From: Lentzea sp. NBRC 105346
GTDB taxonomy: Bacteria; Actinomycetota; Actinomycetes; Mycobacteriales; Pseudonocardiaceae
NCBI RefSeq assembly: GCF_030269605.1
Contig: NZ_BSTQ01000013.1
Location: 124,001-188,000, forward strand
Direction of reading: 5' to 3'
Length of the DNA: 64,000 nucleotides
The notes under the pieces are model-generated. The model was given only the letters and a program-made list of their open reading frames with translations, was not told the origin of the DNA and did not search any database. Of the stretch, positions 23,733 to 31,465 are shown piece by piece. How positions within the stretch are numbered: position 1 is the stretch's first letter; each line of letters starts with the position of its first letter. Position numbers and translations under genes: made by a program.

Positions 23733-24653
23733 GTGACGCGCTACAAGATCGGTGAGCTGGCCAGGATGACCGGGCTGACCGTCCGGACCATCCGGTTCTA
23801 CTCGGACTCGGGGCTGATCCCGCCCTCCTCGCGCACGCACTCCGGCTACCGGACGTACGACGTGGAGGCGCTGGCGAAGCTGCGGCTCGTCCGCACCCTG
23901 CGTGAGCTGGGCGTGGACCTGCCGACCGCCCAGCGGGTGCTGACCCGCGAGGTGACGGTCACCGAGGTGGCGCGAACACACGCGGACGCGATCGACGCGC
24001 AGATGAAGGTGCTGCGCCTGCGGCGCGCGGTGCTGCGCGCGGTCGCCAAGGGAGGGGAGATGGAGCTGATGAACGAGTTGGCACGCATGACGGACGAGGA
24101 GCGCCAGCGCATCCTCGACGACTTCTTCGACGACGTGTTCGGTCCCTACGACCTGGACCCCGGCTTCGAGGCGGGCATGCGTTCGGTGCGCGCCGAGCTG
24201 CCGGACGACCCGTCCACCGAGCAGCTGGAGGCGTGGGTCGAGCTGGCGAAGCTGGTGCAGGACCCGGACTTCCGTGAGTCGATCAAGGCGATGTCGCGGA
24301 GGCACGAGGAGATGCGCGCGGCGGGCACGGAGATGGTCAAGCCCGGTTCGGAGCAGATGGAGGCCTTCCAGTTCTCCGTGCAGCAGGCGCGGGCCGCGAT
24401 CGACGCGGGCATCGACCCGTCGTCGGCCGAGGGGCGTGAGGTCGTCGAGCGGGTCAACGCCCGGTGGGCCGAGGTGTTCGGCGTGCCCAACGATTCGAAC
24501 CTTCGCGCGCGGCTGCGGGAGTTCGAGGAGTTCGGCGACCCGCGGGCCGAGCGCTACTGGGCGTTGCTCGCGAAGATCAACGGGTGGCCGCCGGTGCCGG
24601 ACACGACGGCCGAGCGTGCGTGGCTGCGGGAGGCGGGCCAGTCGCTGCTCTAG
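23733..24653 (+). CDS. MerR-family regulator with long C-terminal domain
   Basis: 306 residues. The N-terminal winged helix is classic (YKIGELARMTGLTVRTIRFY, then SGYRTYDVEALAKLRLVRTL), followed by a coiled dimer helix to about residue 110. The remaining 190 residues form a helical sensor-like domain without the Cys residues of metal-sensing MerR proteins, so a small organic ligand is more likely. It is preceded by its own MerR-type promoter and appears leaderless. Divergent from the ChW-like secreted protein, a candidate target. Confidence 0.9.
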   Translation: MTRYKIGELARMTGLTVRTIRFYSDSGLIPPSSRTHSGYRTYDVEALAKLRLVRTLRELGVDLPTAQRVLTREVTVTEVARTHADAIDAQMKVLRLRRAVLRAVAKGGEMELMNELARMTDEERQRILDDFFDDVFGPYDLDPGFEAGMRSVRAELPDDPSTEQLEAWVELAKLVQDPDFRESIKAMSRRHEEMRAAGTEMVKPGSEQMEAFQFSVQQARAAIDAGIDPSSAEGREVVERVNARWAEVFGVPNDSNLRARLREFEEFGDPRAERYWALLAKINGWPPVPDTTAERAWLREAGQSLL

Positions 24654-24660
24654 CGCCGGG

Positions 24661-25056
24661 TCAAGCCCCCTTCTTCACGACCAGGGCGATGATCGCCGTC
24701 ATTGCGGACGCGATTCCCGCGATTGCGGAGAAGGTTGCGGCCTGGGCGCCGATGCCAGTCATGAATCGACGTCCCAGTCGTCCCCAGTAGCGGGTCTTGA
24801 CGACCATTCTGAACTTCTGCCATTTGTGCTCGCGCAGGTGACAACCCATCAACAGGCCGCCGGCGTTGTTGCGGCAGAAGCTCTTGTTCCTGGTCTCGGC
24901 CGTGCACCACACCGGAGCCTGGAACAGCACATAAAGCACGATGAATCCGGACAGGATCGCGAGAACTCCGGGGCCGAATTTGTCTCCCGTCCACCCGTAG
25001 AGGAGTACGAGTAAAAGCAGGTATCCCCAGTACTTCCTTATCGCCGACATGTCCAT
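24661..25056 (-). CDS. Small membrane protein with conserved Cys/Asn motif, unknown family
   Basis: 131 residues from the ATG at 25056 (25050 is possible). Two membrane helices lie near residues 8-50 (YWGYLLLLVLLYGW; LAILSGFIVLYVLFQAPVWC), a cytoplasmic segment holds the conserved string CRNNAGGLLMGCHLREHKWQ, and a last helix lies near the C-terminus. The CRNN...GC.LR.HKW pattern recurs in uncharacterised actinobacterial membrane proteins. Convergent with the MerR gene, seven bases apart. No function can be assigned. Confidence 0.75.
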   Translation of the reverse strand: MDMSAIRKYWGYLLLLVLLYGWTGDKFGPGVLAILSGFIVLYVLFQAPVWCTAETRNKSFCRNNAGGLLMGCHLREHKWQKFRMVVKTRYWGRLGRRFMTGIGAQAATFSAIAGIASAMTAIIALVVKKGA

Positions 25057-25228
25057 CGACCGTACGGTCCTGTCGTTTGTGGTGAAATAACCCGAAAGGG
25101 TTGTCAATCGAGCAGTTTTGCAACACCAATCCCAGGTGGCTCGTTCGTCACAGTTGGACCGCATCTCCACCCGGATCTCCACCCGCGGGTGGTCCAGATC
25201 CACCCCGTCCCGTTCGTAGCTTCAGGGC

Positions 25229-25393
25229 ATGAACAAACGGGACCTGGTGCAGCTGCTCCTGCACCAGCTGTTGGGGGAGAAGAAGATGAAGTCATGGGTG
25301 GGACTGGCGATCGCGGGAGCCGTGTTGTTGCTCGGCTTCATCGCGTACCGGATGATCCTCGTCGAGATGATCGTCAATCTGCGCGACCGGTGA
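25229..25393 (+). CDS. 54-residue membrane peptide coupled to histidine kinase
   Basis: Starts MNKRDLVQLLLHQLLGEKKM, then one membrane helix (SWVGLAIAGAVLLLGFIAY) and a short basic tail. The TGA stop overlaps the GTG start of the sensor kinase by four bases (GTGA), so the two are co-translated. A TAGCTT -10-like box six bases before the ATG suggests leaderless transcription that would drive the whole two-component operon. A role as kinase accessory subunit or sensor partner is an inference from coupling. Confidence 0.72.
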   Translation: MNKRDLVQLLLHQLLGEKKMKSWVGLAIAGAVLLLGFIAYRMILVEMIVNLRDR

Positions 25394-26373
25394 AAACGAT
25401 CGCACCCGGCTGGCTCGTGGTGCAGGTGCTCGGCACGCTGTTCATCGCGGCCACCCTGATCACCGCGCGCGAGAGCACGCCCTGGGTCTGGGCCTGCTAC
25501 GGCGTCAGCGCCGCGTGCTGGCTGGGTTTTCTGGTCACCGGCAGAGTGTTCTTGCTGGTGATCGCAACGGTCGTACCAGCGCTGGCGCTCGGGGCGGCGC
25601 AGGACTCGTCGGCGATCCTGCTCAGCGTCATCACGCTGGGCCGGCTCGCCACCACGGTTCGCCTGAGCGAGAAGGCGATCCTCGCGGTGGCCGGCGTCGA
25701 CGTCGCGCTGGCGCTCGTGCTGGAACGAAGCCTGGTCGACGCGGGCGTGCTGCTGCTGGTGTTGCTGCTGGGCCTGAACCGCAGGTCCTACGAGGTGCTG
25801 GCCGAGCAGTCCGCCCGCGCCGCCGCGCTCGACGAACGCACGCGCATCGCCAGGGAGATCCACGACGTGCTGGCGCATTCGCTGGGAGCACTGACAGTCC
25901 AGCTGGAACTGGCCGAGGCACTGCTCACCGAACGGTCCGATGTGGACGGAGCACGGCGCACGATCCAACGGTCGCGCGGGCTCGCCATCGAGGGGTTGGC
26001 GGAGGCCCGCAACGCCGTCGCCGCGCTCCGCCAGGACGTTCCGTCGCTCACCGAAGCGTTGCGATCCCTCGCCGATGTCACGGTGACCGGCACCGAGCGA
26101 CCGTTGCCGTCCAAGGCGAAAGTCGCGCTGCTGGGCGTCGCCCGCGAGGCTTTGACGAACGCCGCGAAGCACGCGCCGGGCGCTGCGGTCGACGTGCGGC
26201 TGGAGTTTCACAGCGGCGGAACTCGTCTCCACATCAGCAACGACGCATCGGGCGACCAGGGCGAAGGCTTCGGCCTGGTCGGCATGCGTGAACGCATCGC
26301 CCTCGCGGGCGGCACGCTCACCGCGGGCATGAACGGTTCGAAGTGGCACGTGACCGCGGAGGTGCCGGCGTGA
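25390..26373 (+). CDS. NarL-type sensor histidine kinase
   Basis: 327 residues from the GTG at 25390, fixed by the overlap with the upstream stop. Five to six membrane helices with short loops fill residues 1-135 and no large external sensor domain is present. The HisKA_3 box reads REIHDVLAHSLGALTVQLEL with the phospho-acceptor His; the ATPase domain has REALTNAAKHAPGA and GFGLVGMRERIALAGG. It should phosphorylate the response regulator encoded next (four-base overlap). Signal unknown. Confidence 0.92.
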   Translation: MKTIAPGWLVVQVLGTLFIAATLITARESTPWVWACYGVSAACWLGFLVTGRVFLLVIATVVPALALGAAQDSSAILLSVITLGRLATTVRLSEKAILAVAGVDVALALVLERSLVDAGVLLLVLLLGLNRRSYEVLAEQSARAAALDERTRIAREIHDVLAHSLGALTVQLELAEALLTERSDVDGARRTIQRSRGLAIEGLAEARNAVAALRQDVPSLTEALRSLADVTVTGTERPLPSKAKVALLGVAREALTNAAKHAPGAAVDVRLEFHSGGTRLHISNDASGDQGEGFGLVGMRERIALAGGTLTAGMNGSKWHVTAEVPA

Positions 26374-26996
26374 TCCGCGTGATCGTGGTCGACGACCAGC
26401 AGGTGGTGCGCGAGGGCCTGGAAGCCCTGCTCGGCCTGGTCGACGACGTCGAAGTGGTCGCCACGGCCGCCAACGGTCAGGAGGTGCTCGACAAGCTCGA
26501 CGGCGTGGACGTCGTCCTCATGGACCTCCGCATGCCCGTGATGGACGGCGTCGAAGCCACTCGCCACATCACCGCGCACCATCCGGGAACCGCGGTCATC
26601 GTCCTCACGACGTATGCCGACGACGAGTCGATCGTGAGCGCTCTGCAGGCCGGAGCCCGCGGCTACCTCACGAAAGACGCGGGCCGCAAGGAGATCGCCG
26701 CGGCCATCCGTTCAGCCGCCGCGGGCCACTCGACGTTCGACGCCACCGTGTCCGAACGTCTGGTCGCGGCTCTAACCGCCCCGCCGAAACCGGTGGACGG
26801 CCTCACCGCGCGCGAGACCGAGGTGCTCGGCCTCATCGGGGCGGGCCTGTCCAACCAGGAGATCGCGGGCCGGCTGTTCATCGGTGAGGCGACCGTGAAG
26901 ACCCACATCAACAACGCGTTCGCCAAGATCGGCGCGCGCAACCGGGCGGAGGCCGTGCGCTACGCCCTGCGGCACGGCCTCACGTCCACTACTTGA
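26370..26996 (+). CDS. NarL/FixJ-type response regulator
   Basis: 208 residues, GTG start overlapping the kinase stop (GTGA). The receiver domain has the acidic pair in VIVVDDQQ, the phospho-acceptor Asp in VVLMDLRMPVMDG, and the Lys in GYLTKDAG. The LuxR helix-turn-helix is LTARETEVLGLIGAGLSNQE followed by ATVKTHINNAFAKIG. A cognate pair with the upstream kinase. Its end overlaps the convergent acyl-CoA dehydrogenase gene by eight bases. Confidence 0.94.
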   Translation: MIRVIVVDDQQVVREGLEALLGLVDDVEVVATAANGQEVLDKLDGVDVVLMDLRMPVMDGVEATRHITAHHPGTAVIVLTTYADDESIVSALQAGARGYLTKDAGRKEIAAAIRSAAAGHSTFDATVSERLVAALTAPPKPVDGLTARETEVLGLIGAGLSNQEIAGRLFIGEATVKTHINNAFAKIGARNRAEAVRYALRHGLTSTT

Positions 26997-28203
26997 TCTG
27001 CATGCCCGAGATGGCGCGCGACACCACCAGTCGCTGAATCTCCGACGTGCCCTCAAAAATCGTGAAGATCTTGGCGTCGCGGTGCCACCGCTCCACCGGG
27101 TGCTCACGCGTGTAACCGGCACCACCGAGCACGTGAATCGCCCGCTCGGTAGCCCACACGGACACCTCGGAAGCCTTGAGCTTCGACATCGAGCCCTCGC
27201 CCGCGGTGAACGGCACGTTGTTGCGCCCCATCCACGCCGCCCGCCACACCAGCAGACGCGAAGCGTCGATCTCCATCCGCATGTTGGCCAGGTCGAACGC
27301 GATCGACTGGTTCTCGATGATCTTTCGGCCGAACGCCTCACGGTCGCGCGCGTACTCCAGCGCGTACTCGTAGGCCGCCCGAGCGACACCGACGGCCATC
27401 GCCCCGACAGTCGGCCGGGTGGTCTCGAAAGTGGCCATAGCCGCCTGACCACCAGCGCGTTGCCCCTCGCGGGCACGGGCGAGACGAGCCTCCAAACGTT
27501 CACGACCACCCAGCACACACCGGCCCGGAACGCGGACGTCGTCGAAGAACACGTCGGCGGTGTGCGACGCGCGCATGCCGTGCTTCTTGATCTTGCCGGG
27601 TGAAGAGAGCCCAGGCGTGCCAGGGGGAATGATGAACCCCGCCTGGCCGCGTGCACCGAGAGACGGATCGACGACAGCGGTGACGACGTGGACGTTGGCG
27701 ATGCCGCCGTTGGTGGCCCACGCCTTCTGACCGTTGATCACCCACTCGTCGGTGGCCTCGTCGTAACGAGCGCGCGTGCGGTACCCGCCGACGTCGGAAC
27801 CCGCCTGCGGTTCGGAGGCGCAGAACGCCGCGAGCTTCGGGTCGGATTCGTCACCGAAGCACTCCGGCACCCACTCGGCGAGCTGCTCGGGTTCGCCGGA
27901 CGCGAAGATGCCCGCGACCGCGAGACCGGTGCCCATCAGTGACAGCGCGATGCCGGCGTCACCCCAGAACAGCTCCTCGGTGGCGATCGGCAACGACAGG
28001 CCGATCGGGTCGGCGAACCACGTCGCCAGCGCTTCGAACCCGTACAGGCCGATCTTCGCGGCCTCCTGGATCACCGGCCATGGCGTCTCCTCGCGCTCGT
28101 CCCACTCGGAGGCGGCGGGACGGATCACGTCGCGAGAGAAACCGTGCACCCAGTCGCGCAGGTCGGTCTGGTCCTCGTTGAGCTCCAGCGAGAAGCCACC
28201 CAT
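26989..28203 (-). CDS. Acyl-CoA dehydrogenase
   Basis: 404 residues, normal length. AAFCASEPQAGSDVGGYRT and WVINGQKAWATNGGIANVHV are the FAD/substrate signature, and the C-terminal IHVLGGAGYTREHPVERWHR and KIFTIFEGTSEIQRLVVSRA contain the usual FAD-binding and catalytic-Glu regions. It makes the first oxidation of a beta-oxidation round, passing electrons to an electron-transfer flavoprotein. Encoded 13 bases after the SCP2 gene in a leftward operon whose promoter carries paired TACTnnnnAGTA sites. Confidence 0.94.
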   Translation of the reverse strand: MGGFSLELNEDQTDLRDWVHGFSRDVIRPAASEWDEREETPWPVIQEAAKIGLYGFEALATWFADPIGLSLPIATEELFWGDAGIALSLMGTGLAVAGIFASGEPEQLAEWVPECFGDESDPKLAAFCASEPQAGSDVGGYRTRARYDEATDEWVINGQKAWATNGGIANVHVVTAVVDPSLGARGQAGFIIPPGTPGLSSPGKIKKHGMRASHTADVFFDDVRVPGRCVLGGRERLEARLARAREGQRAGGQAAMATFETTRPTVGAMAVGVARAAYEYALEYARDREAFGRKIIENQSIAFDLANMRMEIDASRLLVWRAAWMGRNNVPFTAGEGSMSKLKASEVSVWATERAIHVLGGAGYTREHPVERWHRDAKIFTIFEGTSEIQRLVVSRAISGMQIK

Positions 28204-28216
28204 GAAAGAAGTCCTC

Positions 28217-28675
28217 TCAGGCCTTCGGAATGTTGAACAGGCTCATGAAGCCGGCGGCGAACCCGAGGTCGCCCTTCACCTTCAGCTTGCCCGTCATGAA
28301 CAGCACGGGCGCGGAGGCGTTGCCGGTGGCGAGCTTGAGGAAGTCGGCGGGCGTCAGCGTGACGGACGCGCGGGCCTCGCGCGACGGGTCCTTGTTGATC
28401 GAGCAGGACGCGTTCTCGATGACCACTTCGTAGACGTCGTCCAGCAGGTGGAAGTGGACGACCGCGCGGGTCGCGCCGGCGCGGTCGGAGCGGAAGTGCT
28501 CCCCCATGCGGCGGAAGACCTCGTCGAGTACGCGGACCCGCAGTTCCGGCTCGGCCATGACGGTCTCGATCTGGGACTTGGACGCGCTCGACATGAGCTT
28601 CGCGAAGTCCTCAGGGGTGATCTGGGTGAAGTCGACGTCGTTCAACGCCGACACGTCGATCGTTTCCTTGCCCAT
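28217..28675 (-). CDS. SCP2 sterol-binding-domain protein
   Basis: 152 residues; the SCP2 fold (about residues 45-150) has AGATRAVVHFHLLDDVYEVV, followed by SVTLTPADFLKLATGN and a hydrophobic end GDLGFAAGFMSLFNIPKA. Such proteins bind lipids or acyl-CoA. AGGAGG lies seven bases before the ATG. First gene of the operon with the acyl-CoA dehydrogenase, divergent from the TetR gene; both promoters contain the 36-base double palindrome. Confidence 0.9.
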   Translation of the reverse strand: MGKETIDVSALNDVDFTQITPEDFAKLMSSASKSQIETVMAEPELRVRVLDEVFRRMGEHFRSDRAGATRAVVHFHLLDDVYEVVIENASCSINKDPSREARASVTLTPADFLKLATGNASAPVLFMTGKLKVKGDLGFAAGFMSLFNIPKA

Positions 28676-28687
28676 CTGAGCCTCCTG

Positions 28688-28723
28688 TACCTACTCACGA
28701 GTAAGACTACTGGCGAGTAGGTA
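28688..28723. promoter_or_regulatory. Double TACTnnnnAGTA operator (SCP2/TetR divergon)
   Basis: Two palindromes, TACTCACGAGTA (28692-28703) and TACTGGCGAGTA (28708-28719), are set exactly 16 bases apart. The whole block is bounded by a perfect nine-base inverted repeat, TACCTACTC (28688-28696) and GAGTAGGTA (28715-28723). The same layout recurs at 31421-31454. Best explained as a site for two TetR dimers. Confidence 0.82.
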
Positions 28724-28776
28724 AGGGTGCAACCTTCGTCTGGGTAATCTTGACCCCTTCCATCAGGGGGTGCCGA

Positions 28777-29430
28777 TTGCAACCAGACCAGCGGAGAGCC
28801 AAGCGGCTGCCGCGCGCGGTGCGGGAACGTCAGATCATGGACGCCGCCGTGGACGTGTTCTCGCGGCTCGGCTTCCACGCCGCGTCGATGGACGAGATCT
28901 CCGAGGTCGCGGGCATCTCCAAGCCCATGCTGTACGCCTACCTCGGTTCCAAGGAAGAACTCTTCGCGACGTGCATCCGCCGCGAGGCGACGCGGATGAT
29001 GGAGGCGATCTCCGGCGGCATCGAGCCGGACCAGACCCCGGACGTCCAGCTGTGGAGCGGCCTGCGCGCGTTCTTCGGGTTCGTCGGCGAGAACCGGGCC
29101 AGCTGGCAGGTGCTGCACCGCCAGGCGTCCACGCAGGGCGGGCCGTTCGCGATTGAGCTCACCGACATGCGCGGCCGGGCCGTTGCACTCGTCGCCGCGC
29201 TGCTCGCCCAGTCGACGAAGGCCGCGCCGTCCACGCAGCTCGAGGCCGAGTCGCTGGCCGCCGCGCTGGTCGGCGCCGGTGAGTCGCTCGCCGACTGGTG
29301 GCTCGACCACCCAGACGAGCCCGCCGGTGTGGTCGCCGCGCGCCTGATGAACCTCGTCTGGATGGGCTTCGGCGACCTCGTCGACGGCAACATCTGGCAC
29401 CCGCCGTCACGCCGTCCAGGTGCCCAGTAG
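28777..29430 (+). CDS. TetR-family regulator, probable fatty-acid degradation repressor
   Basis: 217 residues. The TTG start at 28777 is chosen because AGGGGG lies six bases upstream. The helix-turn-helix region is RQIMDAAVDVFSRLGFHAAS followed by MDEISEVAGISKPMLYAYLG. The C-terminal domain (residues 65-210) is a typical helical ligand pocket. It diverges from the SCP2/acyl-CoA dehydrogenase operon and is convergent with htdX-fabG4. Identical double palindromes in both neighbouring promoters, and single copies before fadE5 and etfD, make it the obvious candidate regulator. The inducer is presumably an acyl-CoA (inference). Confidence 0.9.
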   Translation: MQPDQRRAKRLPRAVRERQIMDAAVDVFSRLGFHAASMDEISEVAGISKPMLYAYLGSKEELFATCIRREATRMMEAISGGIEPDQTPDVQLWSGLRAFFGFVGENRASWQVLHRQASTQGGPFAIELTDMRGRAVALVAALLAQSTKAAPSTQLEAESLAAALVGAGESLADWWLDHPDEPAGVVAARLMNLVWMGFGDLVDGNIWHPPSRRPGAQ

Positions 29431-30162
29431 GTGCGGTCGCTCGCGGCCCCACACGCTGAACTCGCCGTCCGAGAAGGCGAAGAAAGCCTTGCCGGGCAAC
29501 AGCAACGGCGCCTTGAACCCCACCTCGACGGTGAACGCCTCGGGCAGCCTGCCTTCCAGTGACGCGAGGCAGCGCGCCTTCGTCCACATGCCGTGCGCGA
29601 TCGCGCGGCGGAACCCGAAGACCTTGGCGGTCAACGGGTGCAGGTGAATCGGGTTGCGGTCGCCGGACACCCGCGCGTAACGCCGGCCGATGTCGCCCGG
29701 CACGTGCCAGACCGCTGCCGACGCGGGGCGCTCCGGCCGTTCTCCCGGCGCCGAACCGTCCTTGGTGCGCTTGAGGTACGTCGACACGTCGTGCCAGACG
29801 TCGTTCACCGACGTCACGACGTCCACCTGCATCCCGGACGGGTGCTCACGCAGGCCGGCCGCCGACACGCTGATCTCCAGCGGCTCGTCCGCGCGCAACG
29901 GCCGGGTCTGCGTGATCCGGTTGGCGACGTGGACCAGGCCCGGCAGGGGAAAGGGGAAGCCCGGACCCGTCATCAACCTCATCTGCAGCCCGAACCCGAG
30001 CACGTGCGGGTACGTCACCGGCAGTTCGTCGGTGAGCCGGAAGCCGCACACCGCGTTGTACGCGGCGAGGTGCGACCGGTCGGCGGTCACCGAGGTGCTC
30101 ACCGGCGCGGCGTCCAAAGTGGACCCGCGACGGAACGACGTCAGCGCGGCACGCAGCAACAT
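29407..30162 (-). CDS. htdX: MaoC-like (R)-specific enoyl/3-hydroxyacyl dehydratase
   Basis: 251 residues, double hot-dog layout. The C-terminal half has the hydratase-2 motif RNPIHLHPLTAKVFGFRRAI followed by AHGMW, with the catalytic Asp/His pair. The ATG overlaps the stop of fabG4 by one base. In mycobacteria the same pair htdX-fabG4 sits beside fadA2 and fadE5, which supports the symbol. It hydrates or dehydrates enoyl/3-hydroxyacyl thioesters. The end overlaps the convergent TetR gene by 24 bases. Confidence 0.9.
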   Translation of the reverse strand: MLLRAALTSFRRGSTLDAAPVSTSVTADRSHLAAYNAVCGFRLTDELPVTYPHVLGFGLQMRLMTGPGFPFPLPGLVHVANRITQTRPLRADEPLEISVSAAGLREHPSGMQVDVVTSVNDVWHDVSTYLKRTKDGSAPGERPERPASAAVWHVPGDIGRRYARVSGDRNPIHLHPLTAKVFGFRRAIAHGMWTKARCLASLEGRLPEAFTVEVGFKAPLLLPGKAFFAFSDGEFSVWGRERPHLLGTWTA

Positions 30163-31412
30163 CAGGCCCCCAGCAGCATCTGCCCGCACACCCGCACGAC
30201 GTTGCCGTTCACGCCGCCGGACGCCGGGCTGGCGAACCACGCGATGGTCTCGGCGACGTCGACCGGCAGGCCGCCCTGCGCCAGGCTGTTCATCCGCCGC
30301 CCGACCTCGCGCGTCAGGAACGGCACGGCCGCGGTCATCTTGGTCTCGATGAACCCCGGCGCCACCGCGTTGATCGTGCCGCCGCGTTCGGCCATGACCG
30401 GCGCCAGCGAGTTGACCATGCCGATCACACCGGCCTTGGACGTGGCGTAGTTCGTCTGGCCCACGTTGCCCGCGATGCCGGCGATCGACGAGACGCCGAT
30501 GATCCGGCCGTCGTCCCGCAACACGTTCTGGTCCAGGAGCACGTCGTTGACCCGCAGCTGGCTGACGAGGTTCACGAGCAGCACGGAGTCCCACTGGCTT
30601 TCGGACATGCGCCCGAGCGTCTTGTCCCGCGTGATGCCCGCGTTGTGCACGACGACGTCGACACCGCCGTGCCGCTCACGCAGGTGGTCGATCAGCGGGG
30701 CCGGGTCGCCGGTGATGTCGTGCTGGAACGAGGACCCGCCAACGGAGTTCGCGACGTCCGACAGCTCGCCACCCGCCGCGGGCACGTCGAGGCATACGAC
30801 GTGCGCGCCGTCGCGGGCCAGCGTCGATGCGATCGCCGCGCCGATGCCACGTGAAGCGCCGGTCACCAGCGCGACCTTGCCGTCCAGTGGACGCTCCCAC
30901 GACGCGGGCGCCGACGCGTTCGCCTTGATGTGGATGACCTGACCGGACACGTACGCCGACCGGCCGGACAGCAGGAACCGCAGCGTCGACTCGGCGCCGT
31001 CCTCCGCGCCTGGGGAAACGTGCACCAGGTTGGCGGTGCCGCCGCGCCTGAGCTCCTTGCCGACCGAGCGCACGAACCCTTCGAGTGCGCGTTGTGCCAC
31101 GAGCTCGGGTCCACGCCCGATCACGATCACGCGCCCGTTCGGGCCGAGGTCGCGCAGCCGCGGGTGGAAGAAGTCGTACAGCTCCCGCAGGCCGGACACG
31201 TTCGTGACGTCCGAGGCGTCGAACACCAGCGCCCCGTACGGCGGGCCGTCCTGACCGTGGAACTGCTTCATCACGGGCAGCCGCGAACCGGGGCAGCAGA
31301 TCGGTGACACCAGTGCGCCGTCCCGGCGCAGCGGGTACGGGTCCGGCAGCCCGAGGCCGCGCACGAGCTTGCGGCCGAGTCCTGAAGAGGCGAACTTCTG
31401 GTACCTGTCCAC
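30162..31412 (-). CDS. fabG4: High-molecular-weight 3-oxoacyl-thioester reductase
   Basis: 416 residues. The first 170 residues form a degenerate Rossmann domain (flavodoxin-like in mycobacterial FabG4); the second half is a full short-chain dehydrogenase with KVALVTGASRGIGAAIASTL, HNAGITRDKTLGRMSESQWD and the catalytic Ser-Tyr-Lys set in SSIAGIAGNVGQTNYATSKA. Larger than FabG (about 250), matching FabG4. Probably NAD(H)-dependent on 3-oxoacyl-CoA. The GTG start lies only nine bases from the operator block, so the mRNA leader must be very short. Confidence 0.92.
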   Translation of the reverse strand: MDRYQKFASSGLGRKLVRGLGLPDPYPLRRDGALVSPICCPGSRLPVMKQFHGQDGPPYGALVFDASDVTNVSGLRELYDFFHPRLRDLGPNGRVIVIGRGPELVAQRALEGFVRSVGKELRRGGTANLVHVSPGAEDGAESTLRFLLSGRSAYVSGQVIHIKANASAPASWERPLDGKVALVTGASRGIGAAIASTLARDGAHVVCLDVPAAGGELSDVANSVGGSSFQHDITGDPAPLIDHLRERHGGVDVVVHNAGITRDKTLGRMSESQWDSVLLVNLVSQLRVNDVLLDQNVLRDDGRIIGVSSIAGIAGNVGQTNYATSKAGVIGMVNSLAPVMAERGGTINAVAPGFIETKMTAAVPFLTREVGRRMNSLAQGGLPVDVAETIAWFASPASGGVNGNVVRVCGQMLLGA

Positions 31413-31420
31413 ACATCTAA

Positions 31421-31454
31421 CCTACTCGCTAGTAAGTCTACTGGCTAGTAGGTA
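31421..31454. promoter_or_regulatory. Double TACTnnnnAGTA operator (fabG4/fadA2 divergon)
   Basis: TACTCGCTAGTA (31423-31434) and TACTGGCTAGTA (31439-31450), again 16 bases apart and flanked by CCTACT/AGTAGG. The right edge runs into a TATAGT -10 box (31453-31458) seven bases before the fadA2 ATG, so bound repressor would block both divergent promoters. Confidence 0.82.
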
Positions 31455-31465
31455 TAGTGGGTGGC

